Notes under the pieces: generated by a model | What the model was told of the DNA's origin: nothing | What the model saw: only the letters and a program-made list of their open reading frames with translations | Database searches by the model: none | Part shown: positions 8,234-16,278 of the stretch, piece by piece | How the letters are laid out: every line of letters begins with the position of its first letter | Numbering within the stretch: the first letter of the stretch is position 1 | Position numbers and translations under genes: made by a program | Source: CAIWHR01 sp963726765 | Lineage (GTDB): Bacteria; Pseudomonadota; Gammaproteobacteria; Burkholderiales; Casimicrobiaceae | DNA length: 64,000 nt | Assembly: GCA_963726765.1 (NCBI GenBank) | Contig: CAVSDH010000008.1 | Location: 62,001 to 126,000 of the forward strand | Reading direction: 5' to 3'

Positions 8234-9550
8234 GTGACCCTTTATCCTCGCTCGCTGTTCGGGCGGCTCGCGCTGCTTCTGTTCGTCGTCGTTGCGGTCG
8301 CGCTGGTGGCGACGATCGGCGTATTTCGCCACGACCGCGCCGCGCTCCTCGTGCGCGCGTTTTCCGACACCAAGATCGCCCAGCTGCAGGCCGTGCGAGC
8401 GGCGCTCGAGTCTTCGGACGCAGCCGAACGGCGTGAGACCGTCGGCCGGATCGGCCGCGAATTCGGTGTCCGCATCGTGCCGGAGAGCGAGCGGCCCTTG
8501 CTTGGCGCGGGCGCATCGGCGCTGACGCAAATGCCGGAGCTCGAGGCGCGCCTGCGCGAACAGCTCGGGCCGGGCACCGTGGTGCGACCGGCACCGGGGC
8601 GCGGCCTCATGTTCGTGCGCGTCGACGCCGCGGGCACCGGTTACTGGATCGGCTTTCCGTTGCCGCCGCAGCCGCAGGTTGCGGACGAGCCCTGGCGCGC
8701 AATTGTGTGGAGCCTGACGCTCGCCGTCGTCCTCTTCGTCGCGGCGTTCGGATTCGCCCGCTACCTTGCACGCCCGTTGCGCGACGTCAGCGCGGCCGTC
8801 GATCGCGTCGGGCGCGGCGAATCGCCGCCACCCCTTCCTGAAAGCGGCCCGTCGGAGATCGCCAATCTCAATCGGGGCGTCAACCGGATGACGGCAAACC
8901 TGCGCCAGCTCGAGCAGGACCGAGCGCTCCTTCTGGCCGGGGTATCGCACGATCTGCGCACGCCACTTGCCCGACTGCGCCTTGGCATCGAGATGGCGGC
9001 GCGCGACGAGGCAACTCGAACCGGCATGGTCGCCGACATCGAGGAGATGGACCGGATCGTCGGCCAGTTCCTCGACTTCGCGCGCACCGACCGGGAAGCG
9101 GCGCCCGAGCCCCAGGATCCCGGCGCAATCGTCGCGGCGTGTGTCGAGAGGTATGTGCGTGCCGGTCGCGATGTCCGGTATGCGCCGGGAACATTGCCGC
9201 AGGTGCCACTGCGGCCGACCGCCTACTCCCGACTCGTGACCAACCTGATCGACAACGCGTTGGCCTACGGTTCTCCTCCGGTCGACGTCACGATGGTGGC
9301 CGCCGGTGGACGGCTCGTGCTGGAGGTTGCCGATCGCGGCCCCGGCATCGCGCCCGGTGACGTCGAGCGACTGAAGCAGCCGTTCACGCGTGCATCGGCG
9401 GCGCGGACGAATGCGGGCGGCGTCGCGGGCGCAGGACTCGGTCTTGCCATCGTCGACCGCATCGCGCGACTGCACGGCGGGTCGTTCGACTTGCTGTCGC
9501 GCGACGGCGGCGGCACCCTTGCCCGCGTCTCGATCCCGTTGGCGACGTAG
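8234..9550 (+). CDS. envZ: EnvZ-like sensor histidine kinase
   Basis: Inner-membrane sensor kinase of 438 residues, partner of OmpR. One membrane segment is at residues 10-30 and a second at about 158-176, framing a periplasmic domain of about 125 residues. A HAMP domain follows (180-230), starting FARYLARPL. The H-box is GVSHDLRTPLARLRL, with His239. The ATPase domain has NLIDNALAYG (N-box), ADRGPGIAP (G1) and GAGLGLAIVDRIA (G2). The domain order and length are those of EnvZ. It ends 6 bases from the convergent ispF stop. Confidence 0.9.
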   Translation: MTLYPRSLFGRLALLLFVVVAVALVATIGVFRHDRAALLVRAFSDTKIAQLQAVRAALESSDAAERRETVGRIGREFGVRIVPESERPLLGAGASALTQMPELEARLREQLGPGTVVRPAPGRGLMFVRVDAAGTGYWIGFPLPPQPQVADEPWRAIVWSLTLAVVLFVAAFGFARYLARPLRDVSAAVDRVGRGESPPPLPESGPSEIANLNRGVNRMTANLRQLEQDRALLLAGVSHDLRTPLARLRLGIEMAARDEATRTGMVADIEEMDRIVGQFLDFARTDREAAPEPQDPGAIVAACVERYVRAGRDVRYAPGTLPQVPLRPTAYSRLVTNLIDNALAYGSPPVDVTMVAAGGRLVLEVADRGPGIAPGDVERLKQPFTRASAARTNAGGVAGAGLGLAIVDRIARLHGGSFDLLSRDGGGTLARVSIPLAT

Positions 9551-9556
9551 CCCGGC

Positions 9557-10036
9557 TCAGCGCGCAAACAGCAGCACGGTCGCAAGCGCGGCGATACCTT
9601 CGCCCCGGCCGGCGAAGCCAAGCCGTTCTGTCGTCGTCGCCTTGACGCTCACCTGCGCCGGACTGCAGGCGAGATCCGCCGCGATGTTTGCGCGCATCTG
9701 CTGCACGTGCGGCGCAAGCTTGGGCGCCTGCGCTATCACCGTGGTGTCGAGGTTTTCGACCGCAAATCCCTGCGCGCCCGCGAGGCCGGCGACATGGCGC
9801 AGCAGCACGCGGCTGTCGGCGCCCTTCCAGCGCGGATCGGTATCGGGAAAATGCGCGCCGATGTCGCCCAGCGCCAGCGCGCCGAGGATCGCGTCGATGA
9901 TCGCGTGGAGCAGTACGTCCGCATCGGAGTGTCCGTCGAGTCCGCGATCGGCGGGGATCGTCACTCCGCCCAGCACGAGCCGTCGCCCGGCGACCAGCGC
10001 GTGCACGTCGAAACCGTTCCCGATGCGGATGGTCAC
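9557..10036 (-). CDS. ispF: 2-C-methyl-D-erythritol 2,4-cyclodiphosphate synthase IspF
   Basis: Fifth enzyme of the MEP isoprenoid pathway; it cyclises CDP-methylerythritol phosphate and releases CMP. It is full length at 159 residues. The N-terminal GNGFDVHAL carries zinc ligands Asp and His, LDGHSDADVLLHAIIDA carries a further His ligand, and DIGAHFPDTDP and the C-terminal ATTTERLGFAGRGEGIAA are standard. It overlaps ispD by 4 bases, so the two are translationally coupled. Confidence 0.96.
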   Translation of the reverse strand: MTIRIGNGFDVHALVAGRRLVLGGVTIPADRGLDGHSDADVLLHAIIDAILGALALGDIGAHFPDTDPRWKGADSRVLLRHVAGLAGAQGFAVENLDTTVIAQAPKLAPHVQQMRANIAADLACSPAQVSVKATTTERLGFAGRGEGIAALATVLLFAR

Positions 10037-10758
10037 TGCGCACCCTCCTGACTCGCGAGTATCGCCCCCGCAAGCGCAATATCCGAAGGATACGTGACCT
10101 TGATGTTCTGGGCACTCCCGCTGACGAGCCGCGGTCGGGCGCAGGCGCCGGTCGCGGCGAGCGCCTCGACGACCTGTGCCTCGTCCGTGGCATCGAGCAC
10201 TCCCGGTCGCGCAAACGCCGCGCGCAAGATGCCGAAACGAAACATCTGCGGTGTCTGCGCCTGCCAGATGCCTCCGCGCTCCTCGGTGCGCAGCACGCGC
10301 CCCGGGTACGCCGGATCTTCGCGCTTGAGCGTGTCCGCCGCGCGGACTGCCAGCAAGCCACCGACCTCGTCACTCGCGAGCTCCGCCGTGAGCCGCAGGA
10401 CCGCGTCGACGGGAACGCACGGACGTGCCGCGTCGTGCACGAGTATCCAGTCGTCGTCGCCGCACCGCGGGATGAGCGCGGTCAGCGCGTTGGCGACCGT
10501 TGCGGCGCGCGTGTCGCCGCCGCAGCGCAGGGTTTCCACGCCGGCGCGCTCACCGATGACGTCATCGTAGTGCGCGTCGTCGGGAGCGAGCGCCACGACA
10601 ATGGGCAGCGGCGACAGCGCCGCTGCGAGCCGGTCGAGCGTGTGCGCGAGCACCGGGCGCCCCGCGAGCAGCGCGTATTGCTTCGGCGCGGCGCCGCCGA
10701 AGCGACGACCGCCTCCCGCCGCGGCGACGAGCGCAACGACACGAGCGCGTTCAGCCAA
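10033..10758 (-). CDS. ispD: 2-C-methyl-D-erythritol 4-phosphate cytidylyltransferase IspD
   Basis: Third enzyme of the MEP pathway, joining CTP and methylerythritol 4-phosphate. The nucleotide-binding loop AAGGGRRFGG with PKQYALL, and the downstream motifs ILVHDAARPCV and QTPQMFRF, identify the family. An ATG further upstream would add 31 unconserved residues and overlap the GNAT gene. I prefer the TTG at 10758, which gives about 241 residues and places the nucleotide loop at the usual distance from the start. Coupled to ispF by a 4-base overlap. Confidence 0.93.
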   Translation of the reverse strand: MAERARVVALVAAAGGGRRFGGAAPKQYALLAGRPVLAHTLDRLAAALSPLPIVVALAPDDAHYDDVIGERAGVETLRCGGDTRAATVANALTALIPRCGDDDWILVHDAARPCVPVDAVLRLTAELASDEVGGLLAVRAADTLKREDPAYPGRVLRTEERGGIWQAQTPQMFRFGILRAAFARPGVLDATDEAQVVEALAATGACARPRLVSGSAQNIKVTYPSDIALAGAILASQEGAQ

Positions 10759-10792
10759 CGTCGCACCCCCGTCCGGCGGCGAATATGCCCGG

Positions 10793-11260
10793 TCATGCGA
10801 GCAGGAGCGAGATCCGCTCCTCGTCGAGCGGGCGGAAGCCGAGCCGCTCATAGAAGCGCCACGCGCCGGTGTTGTCGCGATGACACGCGGAATCGATCCG
10901 CATCATGCCGCGCGAGCGCAGATGCGACGCGAGTGCCTCGAGCATCGCGCTTCCGACGCCCTGCCCCTGCCAGCCGTCGCGGATCGTGACGTCGTCAAGT
11001 TTCGCGACCATCGTGCCGCGCGACGTCGAGATCGCATGACAGACCACGCACGCCCCGACGGCGCATGGCGCGTCGCTCGCGGCAGGTCGCGCGAGCCACA
11101 CGAATCCCACCTCGGGATGCGCGAGAAAGAGGTCGAGTGCGCGTGCGAGCGCATCTTTGCCGCCGTCACCGTAGACCGCACTCGATGCGAGATAGTGCGC
11201 GTCGCTGCGCAGAAAGGATGCGAGCAGTTCTTCGGCGTCGCCGCGCGTCGTGGCAGTCAT
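10793..11260 (-). CDS. GNAT-family N-acetyltransferase
   Basis: An acetyl-CoA-dependent N-acyltransferase of about 155 residues with a single GNAT fold. The acetyl-CoA loop region appears as VTIRDGWQGQGVGSAMLEAL and the C-terminal beta-bulge region as NTGAWRFYERLGFRPL. The substrate is unknown. The ATG at 11260 opens directly on the conserved part; an alternative ATG at 11320 adds 20 residues. It precedes ispD on the same strand with a gap of about 35 bases and may be cotranscribed with it. Confidence 0.82.
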   Translation of the reverse strand: MTATTRGDAEELLASFLRSDAHYLASSAVYGDGGKDALARALDLFLAHPEVGFVWLARPAASDAPCAVGACVVCHAISTSRGTMVAKLDDVTIRDGWQGQGVGSAMLEALASHLRSRGMMRIDSACHRDNTGAWRFYERLGFRPLDEERISLLLA

Positions 11261-11336
11261 CGGCGCGCAGTCGATGGCCACGGTACGGCGACCTGCAGGG
11301 CGTGTCGTCAGCATGCCCATCCCCGCGGCCGCGGCG

Positions 11337-11789
11337 TCATCCGGTCCGTTCCGCGACCAGAAGTTCCAGCGCTGCGCGGATCGCCGGCGGGATCTGCACC
11401 GGGCGGTAGGTCGCGCGGTCCACCCAGACGTGGACGAAGTAGCCGGTCGCCGCGGGCTCGTCGTCGCCCTGCGGGAACAGCCCGATCTCGTAGCGGACCG
11501 ACGAGGTCCCGATCTTGGTCACGCGCAGGCCCGCGTCGATCGTCTCCGGGAACGACAGCGGTTTCCGGTACCGGCACATCGTCTCCGCGACGATGCCGAT
11601 CGCCGGTCCGCCGACGATGTCGAGGCCGCCGTCGACGATCAGATGCTGGTTCACCACGGTGTCGAAATACGAATAGTAGGTGACGTTGTTGACGTGGCCG
11701 TAACTGTCGTTGTCCATCCAGCGGGTGGGAATCGCGAGAAAGCGGCGATAGCCCGCACGCAAACCCGGCGTTTGCGCGACGGTCTTCAT
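11337..11789 (-). CDS. 4HBT-family acyl-CoA thioesterase
   Basis: Hot-dog-fold thioesterase of 150 residues, YbgC/FcbC-like, hydrolysing an acyl-CoA in the cytoplasm. The active-site region TRWMDNDSYGHVNNVTYYSY carries the catalytic Asp and the conserved GHVNNV pattern. It is the last gene downstream of the glycolate oxidase operon on the same strand, 25 bases after glcF. Its acyl substrate cannot be told. The start at 11789 is the first ATG before the conserved domain. Confidence 0.87.
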   Translation of the reverse strand: MKTVAQTPGLRAGYRRFLAIPTRWMDNDSYGHVNNVTYYSYFDTVVNQHLIVDGGLDIVGGPAIGIVAETMCRYRKPLSFPETIDAGLRVTKIGTSSVRYEIGLFPQGDDEPAATGYFVHVWVDRATYRPVQIPPAIRAALELLVAERTG

Positions 11790-11814
11790 CGGACCGCGGG
11801 TACCCTGCCTTGCG

Positions 11815-13062
11815 TCACGCCGGCGTCCGCGGGCCGCCGACCATCCGCGAATCGAGGAGCTCGATCCAGTGGCGCACCTCGACGGCCGCCCCGTCGGCGA
11901 GATGCAGCATGCAGCCGATGTTCGCCGACGCGATGACGTCGGGCTTTCCCGACTCGAGCGACGCGAGCTTGTTTGCCTTGAGCGTCTTCGAGATCGCGGG
12001 CTGAAGAATCGAGTAGGTGCCCGCCGAACCACAGCACAGGTGCGCATCCGGCACCGGGGTCAGCTCGAGTCCGAGCGCGTGCAGGATCTCCTCGACGCGG
12101 CCCTTCAGCTTCATCCCGTGCTGCAACGTGCACGGCGAATGAAAGGCGACCTTGCGCGACCCGACGTCCATCGCCACTTTCGGCGCGATACGCGCCCATT
12201 CCGACGCGACCACCTCGACCGTGTCCCGCGCAAGCGCCGAGAGCTTTTTCGCTTTCGCCGCGTAGGCCGAGTCGTGACGCAGCAGATGGCCGTAGTCCTT
12301 GACCATGACGCCGCAGCCGCTCGCCGTCACGACGATTGCCTCCGCGCCCTGTTCGACAAGCGGCCACCAGGCGTCGATGTTGCGCCTGACGATCGCGAGT
12401 GCGCGCTCCTGGTCGTCGAGGTGATACGGAAGCGCGCCGCAGCACCCGCCGCCGGCAACGCGGACGAGCGAAATTCCGATGCGGTCGAGGACCCGGGCCA
12501 TCGCGGAATCGATGATCGGAGCGAGCGAGCCCTGAACGCAGCCCGCGGGAGCGATCATCCTGCGCGGATGCTGCGCCTCGGGCCACCGACCGGGCTTCCG
12601 GCGGCCGGGAATCGCCGATCGCAGGTCCTTCGGCAGCAGGGGCCTCATCAGGCGCCCTGCGGTAACCGCGGCCCCGAACAGCGGTCCCGACAGCAGCCCG
12701 TTGAGGATCGCAAAACGCCCTGCGCGCGCCTTCGGCGATCGCCCGACCTGCCGGTCGACCACGTGCCGGCCGATATCGAGCAGCCGGCCGTACTTGACAC
12801 CCGAAGGGCACGTCGTCTCGCAGGATCGGCAGGTAAGGCAGCGATCGAGGTGCAGCTGCGTCTTCTCCGTCGCCTTGCCACCTTCCAGCACTTGCTTGAT
12901 GAGGTAGATGCGCCCGCGCGGGCTGTCCTGCTCGTCCCCCAGCAACTGATACGTGGGACAGGTTGCCGTGCAGAACCCGCAGTGCACGCACGAGCGCAGG
13001 ATGTCGTCCGCTTCGCGGCCGTCCGGCGTGTCCCTGATGAAATCGGCGAGCGCGGTCTGCAT
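11815..13062 (-). CDS. glcF: Glycolate oxidase iron-sulfur subunit GlcF
   Basis: Iron-sulfur subunit that passes electrons from glycolate oxidation to the respiratory chain. The protein of 415 residues has two 4Fe-4S motifs near the N terminus, CVHCGFCTATCPTY and CLTCRSCETTCPSG. Two CCG domains follow, seen as GGGCCGALPYH and LCCGSAGTYS, with ASGCG and ASANIGC Cys-rich motifs. The start ATG at 13062 overlaps the glcE stop by one base (TGATG). It works with GlcD and GlcE encoded upstream. Confidence 0.94.
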   Translation of the reverse strand: MQTALADFIRDTPDGREADDILRSCVHCGFCTATCPTYQLLGDEQDSPRGRIYLIKQVLEGGKATEKTQLHLDRCLTCRSCETTCPSGVKYGRLLDIGRHVVDRQVGRSPKARAGRFAILNGLLSGPLFGAAVTAGRLMRPLLPKDLRSAIPGRRKPGRWPEAQHPRRMIAPAGCVQGSLAPIIDSAMARVLDRIGISLVRVAGGGCCGALPYHLDDQERALAIVRRNIDAWWPLVEQGAEAIVVTASGCGVMVKDYGHLLRHDSAYAAKAKKLSALARDTVEVVASEWARIAPKVAMDVGSRKVAFHSPCTLQHGMKLKGRVEEILHALGLELTPVPDAHLCCGSAGTYSILQPAISKTLKANKLASLESGKPDVIASANIGCMLHLADGAAVEVRHWIELLDSRMVGGPRTPA

Positions 13063-14150
13063 CAGAAGTCCGCGTAAAGGCGGCCGGGATTGAGGACGCC
13101 CGCGGGATCGAACGCGGCTTTGAGACGACGATGCAGCCCGAGCAACGTGTCGCCGAGCGGCTGGAAAGCGCCGATGCCCTTGTCGGCTCCGCGAAAGAGC
13201 GTCGCGTGTCCCCCGTGTCCGCGCGCCCACTCGCGGACGCGCTTGACGTCGGACCGCACGCTTGCGTGGAGCCAGCGCAGCGCGCCGCCCCATTCGATCA
13301 GCTGGTCACCGTTGAGGTCGGTGTAGGGCGCCGTCGGCTTGACGGAAAGTCGCCAGAGCACGGCCCCCGGCGCACCCGCAGCGACGAAAAAGGGCTGCGT
13401 CTGCTCACGTACGCTGCGCCAGAACGCGCCACCGCGGTCGTTTCCGGGAAGCGCCGCGCCGCCGATCCTTGCCACCGCCGACTCCACCGCCGACGGCGCG
13501 CCGGACAGGCGCACCGCGAGCCGGCCCGCGTGGTAGGCGGTGCCCGTAATCGGCAGCGGCTTGCCGTCCCACTCATTGGTCATCCGGATGGCCTCGTCGG
13601 CGGAACATTCGAACACGCGCGTCGTCTCGGCCTTCGGCATCGGCATGCAACGCAGCGAAACCTCCGTGATGACGCCCAGCGTTCCGAGTGCGCCGGTCAT
13701 CAGGCGCGCGACGTCGAAGCCGGCGACATTCTTCATCACGCGGCCGCCGAACCGGAGGTCGTCGCCCTTGCCGTCGATCACGCGCACGCCGAGCACCAGA
13801 TCGCGCACGGCGCCGGCGTACGGTCGGCGCGGCCCCGACAGGCCCGACGCCACGAAGCCGCCGATCGTCGCATTCTCGCCAAAGCGCGGCGGCTCGCAGG
13901 CGAGCATCTGGCCTTCTTCGCGCATCGTGCGTTCCACATGGGCAAGGCGCGTACCGGCGCGTACCGTGATGACAAGCTCGGTCGGATCGTAATCGACGAT
14001 GCCATCGCACGTCGTCGTGTCGAGCACGTCTCCTTTCAGTGCCTGCCCATAGAAATCCTTGGTTCCGCCGCCGCGGATGCGCAATGGCGACCTGGCGGCA
14101 ACTGCGGACCGGATCCGCGCCTGCCAGCCGGCGATGACGTCGTCCGTCAT
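13062..14150 (-). CDS. glcE: Glycolate oxidase FAD-binding subunit GlcE
   Basis: Second FAD-binding subunit of glycolate oxidase, about 362 residues. PLRIRGGGTKDFYG, then PRFGENATIGGFVASGLSGPRR and GRVMKNVAGFDVARL are the PCMH-type FAD-binding signature. The C terminus FDPAGVLNPGRLY is typical. The ATG at 14150 is embedded in ATGA. In the sequence as given, the GST frame upstream runs into glcE without a stop, so a GST-GlcE fusion would be read; one extra base in the GST tail would instead give a TGA overlapping this ATG, and I favour separate genes. It overlaps glcF by one base. Confidence 0.92.
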   Translation of the reverse strand: MTDDVIAGWQARIRSAVAARSPLRIRGGGTKDFYGQALKGDVLDTTTCDGIVDYDPTELVITVRAGTRLAHVERTMREEGQMLACEPPRFGENATIGGFVASGLSGPRRPYAGAVRDLVLGVRVIDGKGDDLRFGGRVMKNVAGFDVARLMTGALGTLGVITEVSLRCMPMPKAETTRVFECSADEAIRMTNEWDGKPLPITGTAYHAGRLAVRLSGAPSAVESAVARIGGAALPGNDRGGAFWRSVREQTQPFFVAAGAPGAVLWRLSVKPTAPYTDLNGDQLIEWGGALRWLHASVRSDVKRVREWARGHGGHATLFRGADKGIGAFQPLGDTLLGLHRRLKAAFDPAGVLNPGRLYADF

Positions 14151-14846
14151 GGCTTTCCGGCTGCCCCGCTGGCAGGACGAGCCCGCGATCTTGTCTCGAT
14201 AGAGCAATCGCGGCTCGTCTGCGTCGACGATCACGGTTTCGGCCATCGCCGCGGCGTCCCACTCTTGAAGGAACGGATGCGCGAGCAGCGCCCCGAGATA
14301 ACTCGCCGCGGCACCCTCGGGCATTACGTCGTAGGTGCGAAAACGGAATGCGACCGGCGCGTAGAAGACGTCGGCAAGCGTGAAAGTGCCCATCAGGTAC
14401 GGTCCGTCCCCGCCGAAGCGCCGGCGCGCCTCCGACCAGATCTCCGCGACACGCGCAATGTCGGCGGCGAGGGCTGGCGACCAGGGCCGCACGTCGACTC
14501 GCTCCCGAATGCACATCGTCATGTCGTTGCGCAGATGCGGGAAGCCCGAATGCATCTCGGCGCAGATCGAGCGCGCATGTGCCCGTGCACCGGCGGCGTC
14601 GGGCCACATGCCCGCGTGTCTTTCGGCGAGATACTCGGCAATGGCGAGCGAATCCCAGACCACGACGTCGCCGTCGTGCAATGCCGGCACGCGGGCTGTC
14701 GGAGAAAACCGCCGCCAATCGGCATTGTAGGTGCCCGACAGCTGAACCATCACCTCGCGAAACGGCGCGCCGGAAAGCCTTGTCGCGAGCCAGCCGCGCA
14801 GCGACCAGCTCGAGTAATTCTTGTTGCCGAGGTAGAGCGTGTACAT
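14147..14846 (-). CDS. Glutathione S-transferase inside the glycolate oxidase operon
   Basis: GST-fold protein of about 230 residues. The N-terminal thioredoxin-like domain has YLGNKNYSSWSLRGWLA (catalytic Ser region) and RVPALHDGD with WDSLAIAEYLAE, the glutathione gamma-Glu contact. The helical C-terminal domain contains GTFTLADVFYAPVAFRF, with the conserved Asp of the N-capping box. It lies between the second FAD subunit and glcE, all tightly spaced on one strand. The reading frame continues past its natural end (near LLYRDKIAG) into glcE; a TGA in the neighbouring frame overlaps the glcE ATG, so the fusion is probably an indel artefact. Role in the operon is unknown; detoxifying glyoxylate or peroxide by-products is a guess. 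Confidence 0.8.
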
Positions 14847-14854
14847 CTCGATCC

Positions 14855-16270
14855 TCAGGACGGTACGGTCTTGCCCGGATTCAGGATGCCGTGCGGATCG
14901 AGTGCCCTCTTGATCGTGCGCATCAGGTCGACGGCTTCCCCGTGCTCGGCGACGAGGGCGCCCAGCTTGTGCACACCGATGCCGTGCTCGCCCGTGCAGG
15001 TGCCGCCCATGGCGATGGCGCGCATGGAAACCTGCTCGGCGAGGCGCTCCGCCTTCGCGCGCTGCGCCGGATCGTTCGGGTCGAACAGCACGACGAGATG
15101 AAAGTTGCCGTCGCCGACGTGACCGACGATCGGTGCGACGAGGCCGCTCGCCTCGATGTCGGCCTTGGTCTCGAGGATGCAGTCGGCGAGGCGCGAAATC
15201 GGCACGCACGCGTCGGTGGCGAATCCCTGCGTGCCAGGAACGAGCGCCATCGCGGCGTAGTAAGCCGCGTGCCGCGCCTTCCACAGGCGCGAACGTTCCT
15301 CGGGCTTTGTCGCCCATTCGAACGCGCTGCCGCCGTGCTCCTCGGCGATGGCCTGCATCTGCCCGGCCTGCTCGGCCACCCCGGCTTCGCTGCCGTGGAA
15401 TTCGAAGAACAGCGTCGGCATTTCCGCGTAGCCCTCGAGCTTCGAATAGCGGATGCAGGCGCGCATCTGGACGTCGTCCAGCAATTCCATGCGCGCGACG
15501 GGAATGCCGTGCTGCATCGCCATGATCACCGTGCGGGTCGCGCTTTCGAGGTCGGGGAACTGGCATACGGCGGCGGCCATCGCCTCGGGCACGCCATAGA
15601 GCCGCAATTGGATCTCGGTGATGACGCCGAGCGTTCCCTCCGAGCCGACGAAGAGGCGGGTGAGGTCGTAGCCCGCACTCGACTTCCGCGCGCGGCCGCC
15701 GGTGCGGATCACGCGCCCGTCGCTCGTGACGACCGTCAGGCCGAGCACGTTCTCGCGCATCGTCCCGTAGCGCACGGCATTCGTCCCCGACGCGCGCGTC
15801 GCGGCCATGCCGCCGATCGTCGCATTGGCGCCCGGGTCGATCGGGAAGAAGAGCCCGGTGCCCTTGAGCTCCGCATTGACCTGCTCGCGCGTAACACCCG
15901 CCTGCACGCGGCAGTCGAGATCCTCGACGTTGATCTCGAGCACCCTGGCCATCTGCGACAGGTCGAGGCATACGCCTCCGGAAAGCGCCGCGACATGCCC
16001 TTCGAGCGACGTGCCCACGCCAAACGCGATCACCGGCACGCGCGCCGCGTAGCACAGCCGGACGATCGCCGCGACCTCGTCGTTGGTTTTCGGAAACACG
16101 ACCACATCGGGCAGCGCGGCATCCGCCAGTCCCTCGCCGTGACCGTGTCCTTCGCGAATGGCCTGCGTCGTCACCGCGCGCTCGCCGTAGTCGGCGGACA
16201 GCCGCGTGACGAGATCCGCGACGTCGCGCGCGTCGGGTCGCGCGGGCCGAATCTGGGCGGGTGGGGTCAT
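14855..16270 (-). CDS. FAD-linked D-lactate/D-2-hydroxyacid dehydrogenase
   Basis: FAD-dependent oxidoreductase of 471 residues (FAD_binding_4 plus FAD-oxidase_C), close to the cytochrome-linked D-lactate dehydrogenases. The FAD domain has GVGTSLEGHVAALSGG, PGANATIGGMAATRASG and VGSEGTLGVITEIQL. The substrate domain has GHVGDGNFHLVV and GEHGIGVHKLG with the metal/substrate His residues. It starts 8 bases downstream of the glcD stop, so the operon has two GlcD-type proteins next to each other. Whether this one works alone on D-lactate or pairs with GlcE/GlcF is unclear. Confidence 0.88.
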   Translation of the reverse strand: MTPPAQIRPARPDARDVADLVTRLSADYGERAVTTQAIREGHGHGEGLADAALPDVVVFPKTNDEVAAIVRLCYAARVPVIAFGVGTSLEGHVAALSGGVCLDLSQMARVLEINVEDLDCRVQAGVTREQVNAELKGTGLFFPIDPGANATIGGMAATRASGTNAVRYGTMRENVLGLTVVTSDGRVIRTGGRARKSSAGYDLTRLFVGSEGTLGVITEIQLRLYGVPEAMAAAVCQFPDLESATRTVIMAMQHGIPVARMELLDDVQMRACIRYSKLEGYAEMPTLFFEFHGSEAGVAEQAGQMQAIAEEHGGSAFEWATKPEERSRLWKARHAAYYAAMALVPGTQGFATDACVPISRLADCILETKADIEASGLVAPIVGHVGDGNFHLVVLFDPNDPAQRAKAERLAEQVSMRAIAMGGTCTGEHGIGVHKLGALVAEHGEAVDLMRTIKRALDPHGILNPGKTVPS

Positions 16271-16278
16271 CGTCTTCC

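Noticed and set aside
13062..16055. One 997-codon frame spanning part of the FAD dehydrogenase, the GST and glcE.
   Set aside because: The first third is out of frame with the dehydrogenase gene and meaningless; only the GST and GlcE portions are real, and they are listed separately.
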